DNA of 5,026 nucleotides from NCBI GenBank assembly GCA_018666055.1, contig JABJAS010000171.1, forward strand, positions 1 to 5,026, read 5' to 3'. Made by a program: the position numbers and the translations under genes. Source of the DNA: Halieaceae bacterium (lineage in GTDB: Bacteria; Pseudomonadota; Gammaproteobacteria; Pseudomonadales; Halieaceae). Positions within the stretch are counted from its first letter, which is position 1, and each line of letters begins with the position of its first letter. The notes under the pieces are model-generated. The model did no database searches and had not been told where the DNA came from. It worked only from the letters and a program-made list of their open reading frames with translations. Below, one piece after another: positions 1-5,026 of this stretch.

Positions 1-112
1 GGCTTAGCGCCACCGCTAAATTGGTTGTCACTGTTGATTTGCCGACACCGCCCTTACCTGAGGCGACGGCGACCACTTGCCGAGAAGACGACACCACCGG
101 AATTCCTTGCAT
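1..112 (-). CDS. apbC: ApbC/Mrp-family iron-sulfur cluster carrier ATPase (N-terminal 37 codons, runs off the left edge)
   Basis: Reading the minus strand from the ATG at 112-110 gives a protein beginning MQGIPVVSSSRQVVAVASGK, with the deviant Walker A motif GKGGVGKST at residues 19-27 followed by TNLAVAL. This P-loop (two lysines, K20 and K25) is the signature of the ApbC/Mrp/Nbp35 branch of the SIMIBI ATPases, cytoplasmic scaffolds that bind and pass on [4Fe-4S] clusters. ParA/MinD proteins share the P-loop, but the lead-in 'RQVVAVASGKGGVGKST' fits ApbC better. E. coli Mrp has about 100 residues (a MIP18/DUF59-like domain) before its P-loop. Here the P-loop starts at residue 19, so this is a short form without that domain. 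The frame stays open upstream, with a GTG at 157-155, but those 15 extra codons do not look like family sequence, so I prefer the ATG. No clear Shine-Dalgarno precedes it. It is divergent from metG. The cluster-binding CxxC is outside the window. Confidence 0.85.
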   Translation of the reverse strand, partial: MQGIPVVSSSRQVVAVASGKGGVGKSTVTTNLAVALS

Positions 113-125
113 GACTTGACTGCGG

Positions 126-131
126 AGTATA
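126..131 (-). promoter_or_regulatory. candidate -10 element for apbC
   Basis: On the minus strand TATACT (5 of 6 matches to TATAAT) is followed by CCGC. There is no recognisable -35 at 16-18 bp. A start 6-8 nt downstream would leave only about 7 nt of leader before the apbC ATG, so the mRNA would be almost leaderless. This is a weak prediction from motif match and position only. Confidence 0.3.
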
Positions 132-177
132 CCCCCTCTGCACGGGTATCCGATCACTGTCTGAGAGCGAAAAGACC

Positions 178-183
178 TAAAAT
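178..183 (+). promoter_or_regulatory. candidate -10 element for metG
   Basis: TAAAAT (5 of 6 matches to TATAAT) lies 41 nt before the metG ATG. No good -35 is visible 16-18 bp upstream. An alternative -10, TAGACT at 188-193, matches less well (4 of 6) but is followed directly by a GC-rich CCGCGCC stretch. Stringently controlled translation genes often have such a discriminator, which would fit a tRNA synthetase. I cannot decide between the two from sequence. Confidence 0.3.
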
Positions 184-224
184 CCGGTAGACTCCGCGCC
201 ATTGTTTACGGGACCGCGATACGC

Positions 225-1865
225 ATGAATGCCGGCGCAAGAAAAATACTGGTGACCTCGGCATTACCCTATGCCAATTCCCCCCTGCACCTTGGGCATA
301 TGCTTGAACAAACCCAAACCGATATCTGGGTGCGCTTTCAACAATCCCGAGGCCATCACTGTCGTTACGTCTGTGCCGACGACGCGCACGGCACAGCAAT
401 TATGCTCTCCGCCGAAGCGGCCGGTAGAACACCCGAGGCCCATATCGCCGCCATCCAAGCACATCACGAGCGAGATTCTGCTGGGTTTCTGATTCAATTT
501 GACCACTATCACTCAACCCACTCGGAAGAAAATCGTCGCTGGTCCGAGACCATCTTTCAGCGCCTCGAATCTGGCGGGCACATTCACCGACGCGAAATCA
601 CACAGGCGTTTGATCCAGAGAAGTCATTGTTCCTTGCTGACCGATTTATTAAGGGCATCTGCCCAAAGTGTCGCGCACCGGATCAGTATGGTGACAACTG
701 TGAAGCCTGCGGTGCCACGTACTCTCCCTCTGACCTGATAGACCCCGTCTCTGCACTCTCGGGCGCCACGCCGGTGAACAAGGCGTCGGATCATCTGTTT
801 TTTAAACTGAGCAACTTTGAAACCTTATTGACCACGTGGATTAACAGTGGGCAGCTACAAGCTCCCATTGCCAACAAGTTGCGCGAATGGTTAGACAGCG
901 GACTGCAAGACTGGGATATCAGCCGAGATGCTCCCTACTTTGGCTTCGAGATCCCCGGTTACCCAGACAAATATTTTTACGTCTGGCTCGACGCGCCCAT
1001 CGGCTATATCGCCAGTCACGAAGTGCTGTGCCAACAACAGGGCGATGATTTCGACGCCTATTGGCTGCCGGGCGGCGATACGGAGCTGTATCACTTTATC
1101 GGCAAAGACATTGTCAATTTCCACGGCTTATTCTGGCCCGCAATGCTCGATAGTGCAGGGCTGAGGCAACCCACGGCAGTCTATGCCCATGGTTTCCTGA
1201 CGGTAAACGGCGTCAAAATGTCGAAAAGCCGAGGCACGTTTATCCTAGCCGAAACCTATTTGGCACACCTCGACCCAGAATATCTCCGCTATTACTTCGC
1301 CGCCAAGTTATCGAGTGGCGTCGATGATATCGACCTCAACCTCGATGATTTTGTGCAACGCGTTAATGCTGACCTCATCGGTAAAGTGGTTAATATCGCC
1401 AGTCGTTGCGCCGGCTTTTTACGAAAGAAATTCGATAATCAACTCAGCGCCAACTGCAGTGAGCCGGAACTGGTGCAGTCATTTATCGACGCGGGAGATT
1501 CAATCGCCGCGCTCTATGAGGCGCGTGAATTCAATCGAGCGATGCGTGAAGTGATCGCGCTCGCTGATCGCGCCAATCAGTACATTGATGACAAAAAACC
1601 ATGGGTAATGGCCAAGGACGAAGCGCAAGCAAGCGCTGTTCAAGAGGTCTGCTCCGTTGGCATTAATCTGTTCCGCGTACTCGCCACGTACCTCAAGCCC
1701 GTGCTGCCCAATATGGCGCAAAAATCCGAGGCTTTTTTGTGCACCTCATTGGACTGGACAGCATTAGAGACGCCGCTCGTCCAGCATCAGCTGGCCCCCT
1801 TTGAGCCCTTGTTACAGCGAGTTGACGCAGAAGTAGTCGCCGCCATGGTGGACGCCAGTAAATGA
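225..1865 (+). CDS. metG: methionyl-tRNA synthetase, short form without the C-terminal tRNA-binding domain
   Basis: Cytoplasmic class I synthetase that activates methionine with ATP and charges initiator and elongator tRNA-Met. Near the N-terminus is [15 protein letters not shown], whose HLGH (22-25) is the HIGH ATP-binding motif. A zinc knuckle has C146, C149, C159 and C162 (two CxxC pairs, the E. coli-type single-zinc arrangement). [11 protein letters not shown] places the methionine-pocket tryptophan at W254. KMSKS is at 331-335. The helical anticodon-binding domain has N390 (VVNIASR) and W460 (KKPW), equivalent to E. coli N391 and W461, which read the CAU anticodon. The protein stops at 546 residues, while E. 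coli MetG has about 677. The missing part is the C-terminal Trbp111/EMAPII-like OB-fold that dimerises the enzyme. Engineered E. coli MetRS cut at about residue 551 is an active monomer, so this natural form should work. The ATG at 225 puts the HIGH motif at the usual distance. Its ribosome site is weak (GGGA, 210-213). It is divergent from apbC and 95 bp ahead of rsxA. Confidence 0.97.
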   Translation: MNAGARKILVTSALPYANSPLHLGHMLEQTQTDIWVRFQQSRGHHCRYVCADDAHGTAIMLSAEAAGRTPEAHIAAIQAHHERDSAGFLIQFDHYHSTHSEENRRWSETIFQRLESGGHIHRREITQAFDPEKSLFLADRFIKGICPKCRAPDQYGDNCEACGATYSPSDLIDPVSALSGATPVNKASDHLFFKLSNFETLLTTWINSGQLQAPIANKLREWLDSGLQDWDISRDAPYFGFEIPGYPDKYFYVWLDAPIGYIASHEVLCQQQGDDFDAYWLPGGDTELYHFIGKDIVNFHGLFWPAMLDSAGLRQPTAVYAHGFLTVNGVKMSKSRGTFILAETYLAHLDPEYLRYYFAAKLSSGVDDIDLNLDDFVQRVNADLIGKVVNIASRCAGFLRKKFDNQLSANCSEPELVQSFIDAGDSIAALYEAREFNRAMREVIALADRANQYIDDKKPWVMAKDEAQASAVQEVCSVGINLFRVLATYLKPVLPNMAQKSEAFLCTSLDWTALETPLVQHQLAPFEPLLQRVDAEVVAAMVDASK

Positions 1866-1901
1866 GACGCCTAAAGCACCGCATACTTCCTACCAGTCAG
1901 C

Positions 1902-1910
1902 TGATATATT
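1902..1910 (+). promoter_or_regulatory. candidate extended -10 promoter for the rsx operon
   Basis: TGATATATT matches the extended -10 pattern TGnTATAAT, with 5 of 6 in the hexamer at 1905-1910. No good -35 is visible, which is usual for extended -10 promoters. It lies between the metG stop and rsxA and would give a leader of roughly 45 nt. A second hexamer, TATCAT at 1914-1919, is an alternative. No terminator hairpin with a T-run follows metG, so read-through from metG is also possible. Confidence 0.35.
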
Positions 1911-1918
1911 CCTTATCA
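1902..1918. promoter_or_regulatory. small inverted repeat TGATA-N7-TATCA over the candidate rsx promoter
   Basis: Five-base arms TGATA (1902-1906) and TATCA (1914-1918) are separated by 7 nt and overlap the candidate -10. The arms resemble the ends of a Fur box (TGATAATnATTATCA), but the spacing is 2 nt too long and the inner bases do not match. It also does not fit the FNR box TTGAT-N4-ATCAA. It may be an operator half-match or chance. Confidence 0.2.
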
Positions 1919-1960
1919 TTACACGCTTAATGGAACAGCTGTTTACCGCTGGGGGACCAC

Positions 1961-2539
1961 ATGCTGGGTGATATCGCGCTACTGCTTGTCGGTGCGGTTT
2001 TGGTCAATAATTTTGTCTTAGTACAGTTTCTTGGGCTGTGCCCCTTTATGGGCGTGTCCAACAAACTGGAGACGGCCATGGGTATGTCGGTTGCGACGAC
2101 CTTCGTTCTGACCCTGGCGTCAGTCTGCAGCTACCTCACTTATAACTACCTGCTGATTCCGCTGGAACTCGAATACCTGCGCACCATCAGTTTTATTCTG
2201 GTGATCGCAGTCGTCGTGCAATTCACAGAAATGGTCGTTCGGAAAACCAGCCCACTCTTACATCGTGTCTTGGGCGTATTTTTGCCCCTGATCACCACCA
2301 ACTGCGCCGTTTTAGGTGTCGCCCTCCTCAACATTAACCAAGCACACAATTTTATCGAATCATTGTTTTATGGCTTAGGTGCAGCACTGGGCTTTTCGCT
2401 TGCCCTGATTTTGTTTGCTGCGATGCGTGAACGCCTCGCTGTCGCAGACGTCCCTGAACCATTTCAAGGTGCCGCCATTGGCATGATCACAGCAGGCCTC
2501 GCCTCACTGGCCTTCATGGGTTTCGCTGGACTCATCTGA
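1961..2539 (+). CDS. rsxA: Rsx/Rnf electron transport complex subunit A (integral membrane)
   Basis: RsxA/RnfA is an inner-membrane subunit of the Rnf-type complex that couples electron transfer between ferredoxin and NAD+ to Na+ or H+ movement. In E. coli the Rsx version helps reduce SoxR. The 192-residue product (E. coli about 193) has six hydrophobic segments, roughly 4-24, 40-60, 73-92, 100-122, 134-154 and 171-191. It carries the family signatures [16 protein letters not shown], with C27, and [12 protein letters not shown], with C115. In Rnf structures the paired RnfA and RnfE subunits use these cysteines to hold a [2Fe-2S] cluster inside the membrane. The ATG at 1961 follows a purine-rich GGGGGA (1951-1956) and gives the normal family N-terminus. 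Its TGA overlaps the rsxB ATG by one base (TGATG), indicating translational coupling. It is the first gene of the operon. Confidence 0.97.
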   Translation: MLGDIALLLVGAVLVNNFVLVQFLGLCPFMGVSNKLETAMGMSVATTFVLTLASVCSYLTYNYLLIPLELEYLRTISFILVIAVVVQFTEMVVRKTSPLLHRVLGVFLPLITTNCAVLGVALLNINQAHNFIESLFYGLGAALGFSLALILFAAMRERLAVADVPEPFQGAAIGMITAGLASLAFMGFAGLI

Positions 2540-3150
2540 TGCTATCCGCGCTCACAGAACAGCCACTGTTGATCGCATTACTCGCGCTCCTCAGTCTGGG
2601 CGCCATCTTCGGCGCCTTGCTCGGATTCGCTGCGGTGCGTTTTCGTGTGGAAGGCAATCCCATTAGCGAACAAATTAACGCCCTGCTGCCGCAAACCCAG
2701 TGCGGTCAGTGTGGTTACCCTGGATGCCGGCCTTACTCCGAAGCCATTACTGCGGGCGATGCCATTAATAAGTGTCCACCCGGTGGCGAGGAAACCATTC
2801 AGGCGCTCGCTGATCTACTCGATGTTGAGCCACAGCCGTTAGACGCCGAGCACGGCACCGAGAAGGCGCCTGTGGTTGCGTGGATTCGTGAAGCGGAGTG
2901 TATCGGTTGCACCAAGTGTATTCAGGCTTGTCCGGTCGACGCGATCCTTGGCGCCGCAAAAGTGATGCATACGGTCATTGCAGACGAGTGCACCGGCTGC
3001 GACCTCTGCTTAGACCCTTGTCCCGTTGACTGTATTGATTTGATTCCGCGCAAGGAGGGCATCGCGTTTTGGCATTGGAATTTACCTACAGAAGAGGCAA
3101 TGCCTGCCAACATCATCGCCAGTGATACCCGTTCTAGAGACGCGGCATGA
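2539..3150 (+). CDS. rsxB: Rsx/Rnf electron transport complex subunit B (membrane-anchored Fe-S protein)
   Basis: RsxB/RnfB takes electrons on the cytoplasmic face and passes them through several Fe-S clusters. The 203-residue product (E. coli about 192) begins with one membrane anchor (about residues 8-33). The Fes domain follows, with the C55xxC58xxxxC63 ... C79 cluster motif in [13 protein letters not shown]. Next are two ferredoxin-type [4Fe-4S] motifs: C121IGC124TKC127IQAC131P and C151TGC154DLC157LDPC161P. The last cysteine of each motif is expected to bind the other cluster. All 12 ligands are present. An extra C165 lies just after the second motif, and E. coli RsxB appears to have one at the same place. 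The C-terminus (after about 190) is polar and poorly conserved. The start overlaps the rsxA stop by 1 nt, no strong ribosome site is visible, and the end overlaps rsxC by 4 nt (ATGA), so translation probably depends on coupling. Confidence 0.97.
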   Translation: MLSALTEQPLLIALLALLSLGAIFGALLGFAAVRFRVEGNPISEQINALLPQTQCGQCGYPGCRPYSEAITAGDAINKCPPGGEETIQALADLLDVEPQPLDAEHGTEKAPVVAWIREAECIGCTKCIQACPVDAILGAAKVMHTVIADECTGCDLCLDPCPVDCIDLIPRKEGIAFWHWNLPTEEAMPANIIASDTRSRDAA

Positions 3151-4676
3151 GAGAGATTCACGACATTCACGGGGGTATCCACCCGCCAGAACGAAAGTCG
3201 CTGTCGCGACCCGGCGAACTGCGCGATGCGCCCCTCCCGACTCGCTTGATATTGCCACTGCGACAGCATTTAGGGGTTCCTGCCAAAGCCATCGTCGAGG
3301 TGGGTGACACCGTTTTAGGGGGACAAGTACTCGCGCAGGCACAAGGCGTCATGAGCGTGCCAGTGCACGCCCCCACCTCGGGGACGATTAGCGCCATTGA
3401 ACCGCGTCCCATTGCGCATGCGTCGGGGCTCGAAGACACCTGTATTGTCCTCGAGACCGATGGCGCAGATCAGTCGATCCGGTGCGAAGGTATCCCCGAG
3501 TGGCAAACCGTCGCGCCCTCGCTATTGGTCGAGCGCATTCGTGAGGCGGGCATTGCCGGCATGGGCGGCGCGGGGTTCCCAACCGCGGTTAAACTCAATC
3601 CAGGCGCTGCCAAACCCATCGACACACTGATGATTAATGGCACAGAGTGCGAGCCCTACATCACTGCTGACGATACCTTGATGCAGTGTCAGGCTGACGC
3701 GCTGGTGGAAGGCGCCGCGATTCTTGCCTATGTGGTGGGTGCCGAGCGTGTTGTCATTGGCATTGAAGACAACAAACCAGCGGCGATCTCCCGCGTGACG
3801 GAGGCGGTACGCCATACCAGTGCCGACATTGAGGTGGCGAGCTTCCCGACCAAGTATCCCTCAGGCGGCGAAAAGCAATTTATCGAAATCCTCACCGGCC
3901 AGCAGGTGCCCTCGGGGGGCATTCCGGCGGACATTGGTTTGGTGTGCGTGAATCCTGGCACTGCGGTGGCCGCCAAAGAAGCGATTGTTGATGGCAAACC
4001 CCTAACACACCGGATTGTCACACTGACGGGCGAGGCGCTTGGGAAACCGGGTAATGTGATGGCCTGCATTGGCACACCCATTGGCGACCTGTTGGGCGAC
4101 GCAGCACTGTCTGCAGGGGAACGTCAGCGCATCATCCACGGCGGCCCAATGATGGGTTTTGCCGTATCGGATCTCGACGCACCGATTACCAAAATCACCA
4201 ACTGCTTGTTGGCACCCACTGCCCGCGAATTACCGCCCCCCGCACCGGCAAAACCCTGTATTCGATGCGGGCACTGTGCCGAGGCCTGCCCCGCCTCATT
4301 GTTACCACAGCAGCTGTATTGGTATGCGCGCGCTAAAGATCACGAACAGCTGTCGGAACATCGACTGCTTGACTGCATCGAGTGCGGTGCCTGTGCTTAC
4401 GTCTGTCCAAGCCAGATTCCACTGGTTCAGTACTATCGAGCAGCCAAAGGGCAAATGCGCGATAACGAGCAGGAAAAGCGTCGTTCTGATAACTCTCGCG
4501 AGCGATTCGAAGCACGGCAAACGCGGCTTGAGGCAGAAACCCTCGCGAAGGAGGCTAAGCGGGCAGCTCGAAAGGCCGCCGCGCAAGAGAAAGCCGCGCA
4601 AGACGGCGTGGATCCGATTCAAGCGGCTATCGAACGAGCGCAAGCTCGCAAAATAGAACAAGGCGAGACGCCATGA
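3147..4676 (+). CDS. rsxC: Rsx/Rnf electron transport complex subunit C (NADH/FMN/Fe-S), short C-terminus
   Basis: RsxC/RnfC is the peripheral cytoplasmic subunit that exchanges electrons with NADH through FMN and two [4Fe-4S] clusters. It resembles the NuoF subunit of complex I. The product has 509 residues. In order: GGIHPPE (9-15); a lipoyl-like/barrel-sandwich region with VHAPTSGT (73-80); the nucleotide/FMN-binding glycine motif GMGGAGFPT (138-146); [13 protein letters not shown] (164-176); YPSGGEKQ (237-244); and two cluster motifs, C371IRC374GHC377AEAC381P and C410IEC413GAC416AYVC420P. After about 437 comes a charged Lys/Arg/Glu/Ala-rich helical, probably coiled-coil tail. It ends with one [15 protein letters not shown] unit (488-502) that matches the repeat present several times in E. 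coli RsxC (about 740 residues). The tail also holds two copies of GCCGCGCAAGA (4578-4588, 4593-4603). At 269-272 it has NPGT, where I recall NVGT in relatives. The start overlaps rsxB by 4 nt and the stop overlaps rsxD by 4 nt. Confidence 0.97.
   Translation: MREIHDIHGGIHPPERKSLSRPGELRDAPLPTRLILPLRQHLGVPAKAIVEVGDTVLGGQVLAQAQGVMSVPVHAPTSGTISAIEPRPIAHASGLEDTCIVLETDGADQSIRCEGIPEWQTVAPSLLVERIREAGIAGMGGAGFPTAVKLNPGAAKPIDTLMINGTECEPYITADDTLMQCQADALVEGAAILAYVVGAERVVIGIEDNKPAAISRVTEAVRHTSADIEVASFPTKYPSGGEKQFIEILTGQQVPSGGIPADIGLVCVNPGTAVAAKEAIVDGKPLTHRIVTLTGEALGKPGNVMACIGTPIGDLLGDAALSAGERQRIIHGGPMMGFAVSDLDAPITKITNCLLAPTARELPPPAPAKPCIRCGHCAEACPASLLPQQLYWYARAKDHEQLSEHRLLDCIECGACAYVCPSQIPLVQYYRAAKGQMRDNEQEKRRSDNSRERFEARQTRLEAETLAKEAKRAARKAAAQEKAAQDGVDPIQAAIERAQARKIEQGETP
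4608..4661 (+). repeat. single copy of the RsxC C-terminal repeat unit
   Basis: Codons 488-505 of rsxC encode [18 protein letters not shown]. From memory the E. coli RsxC tail has several near-identical units of the type VDPRKAAVEAAIARAKARK. Here only one unit is present, at the extreme C-terminus. The match is by eye, not by alignment. Confidence 0.6.
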
Positions 4677-5026
4677 GCTTACTGCGCGTCACGTCGCCCC
4701 ATGTCTCCGGGCAGCACCAAGTATCGGCAGTGATGCGAGACGTTCTCTTAGCCACGCTGCCGGGCATCATCATACTGACTTGGTTTTTCGGTCCGGGAAC
4801 CTTGATCAATATTCTGTTGGGGGCGATGATCGCCTTGATCACGGAATACGCCGTCACTGCATTGAGAGGCCAAAATCCTCGGATCGCAGTCAGTGACCTC
4901 AGTATTTTGGTCACTTCGACCCTGCTGTGCATCGCCCTGCCCCCTTATGCGCCATGGTGGTTGATCGTGATCGGTGTGGTCATTGCAGTGCTACTCGGCA
5001 AACATGTTTTTGGTGGGCTGGGCTAC
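4673..5026 (+). CDS. rsxD: Rsx/Rnf electron transport complex subunit D (N-terminal 118 codons, runs off the right edge)
   Basis: RsxD/RnfD is the membrane subunit with a covalently bound FMN, thought to contribute to the ion path of the Rnf complex. The open frame begins [20 protein letters not shown] and continues to the window end without a stop. It matches the E. coli RsxD layout: a short cytoplasmic N-terminus with SPH (8-10), PGI (30-32), and WFFGPGTL (37-44) as in the E. coli WFFGWGTL. Further on are the DLSILVT segment (75-81, relating to the family's D-x-S-A-L-L-T), ALPPYAPWW (88-96), and GKHVFGGLGY (109-118) just before the expected NPFNPAM. Four hydrophobic stretches are visible, at about 23-39, 43-62, 76-90 and 95-109. 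The threonine that carries FMN lies beyond the window. The ATG at 4673 overlaps the rsxC stop (ATGA), and a modest AAGG ribosome site sits at 4660-4663. rsxG and rsxE probably follow. Confidence 0.95.
   Translation, partial: MSLLRVTSPHVSGQHQVSAVMRDVLLATLPGIIILTWFFGPGTLINILLGAMIALITEYAVTALRGQNPRIAVSDLSILVTSTLLCIALPPYAPWWLIVIGVVIAVLLGKHVFGGLGY

Larger units (their letters stand above)
122..197. repeat. imperfect inverted repeat of a GGTAnACTCCGC motif in the divergent promoter region
   Basis: Plus-strand 186-197 reads GGTAGACTCCGC. The reverse complement of 122-133 reads GGTATACTCCGC. That is 11 of 12 identical, facing opposite ways, one arm before each divergent gene (apbC and metG). Each arm contains a -10-like hexamer (TATACT on the minus strand, TAGACT on the plus) followed by a GC-rich stretch, as in promoters with a GC-rich discriminator. 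It could be two copies of similar promoter sequence or a two-site binding motif. Function is inference. Confidence 0.45.

Noticed and set aside
116..121. TTGACT as a -35 box for metG
   Set aside because: It matches TTGACA at 5 of 6, but nothing like a -10 occurs 16-18 bp downstream (around 138-145).
154..399. 81-codon minus-strand open frame across the metG start
   Set aside because: It overlaps the metG N-terminus including the HIGH motif and the divergent promoter region, and its arginine-rich product has no family features.
1866..1960. Possible remnant of the MetG C-terminal domain or a terminator after metG
   Set aside because: At 95 bp it is too short for the domain. Its frames show no resemblance to the OB-fold, and I see no GC-rich hairpin followed by a T-run. 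The two CAGCTG copies (1898-1903, 1936-1941) are self-palindromic six-mers likely to occur by chance.
4159..4656. 165-codon open frame on the plus strand inside rsxC
   Set aside because: It is a different-frame shadow of rsxC. Its product has no recognisable motif, and rsxC in the other frame has full family motifs throughout.
2922..4661. Several antisense open frames of 115-119 codons (2922-3269, 3728-4081, 4302-4661, minus strand)
   Set aside because: They lie wholly opposite strongly supported rsxB and rsxC coding sequence, encode no recognisable domain and show no ribosome site. GC-rich coding DNA commonly leaves such frames open.
1..5026. Mobile elements, CRISPR arrays, tRNA/rRNA genes, phage or defence genes
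   Set aside because: No repeats of the right form, transposase-like or defence-like products, or tRNA-like sequences were seen. Coding sequence fills nearly the whole window with housekeeping and Rsx genes.

Overview
The window reads as an ordinary, well-preserved piece of a gammaproteobacterial chromosome of moderate GC content. The evidence is the Rsx/Rnf gene order (A, B, C, D) with proteins closely resembling the E. coli Rsx versions, together with a bacterial two-cysteine-pair MetG and a divergent ApbC/Mrp gene. This apbC / metG / rsx neighbourhood is familiar, from memory, in Pseudomonas-like and marine Gammaproteobacteria. A marine lineage such as the Cellvibrionales/Halieaceae is possible, but the sequence alone does not fix the genus.

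Layout. Positions 1-112 (minus strand) hold the first 37 codons of an ApbC/Mrp-type Fe-S cluster carrier ATPase. Positions 113-224 are a divergent intergenic region with candidate promoters for both flanking genes and an imperfect inverted copy of a GC-rich promoter/discriminator motif. Positions 225-1865 (plus) are metG, methionyl-tRNA synthetase, in a short form without the C-terminal tRNA-binding/dimerisation domain. Positions 1866-1960 are a 95-bp gap with a candidate extended -10 promoter and a small inverted repeat. From 1961 to the end runs an rsx (rnf) operon: rsxA, rsxB, rsxC and the first 118 codons of rsxD. Its reading frames overlap by 1, 4 and 4 nt.

Function. RsxA and RsxD (membrane), RsxB (membrane-anchored Fe-S protein) and RsxC (peripheral NADH/FMN/Fe-S protein) are parts of the Rnf-type ion-coupled ferredoxin:NAD+ oxidoreductase, called Rsx in enterics for its role in keeping SoxR reduced. 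The remaining subunits (G, E) should lie beyond the right edge. ApbC handles Fe-S clusters and could serve the Fe-S-rich Rsx proteins; that link is inference from proximity.

I found no mobile element, CRISPR array, RNA gene, phage gene or undescribed system. The points worth a second look are modest. Three proteins (ApbC, MetG, RsxC) are shorter than their E. coli counterparts because they lack accessory domains. RsxC keeps what looks like a single unit of the C-terminal repeat that is multiplied in E. coli. The two intergenic regions contain symmetric motifs at likely promoters.
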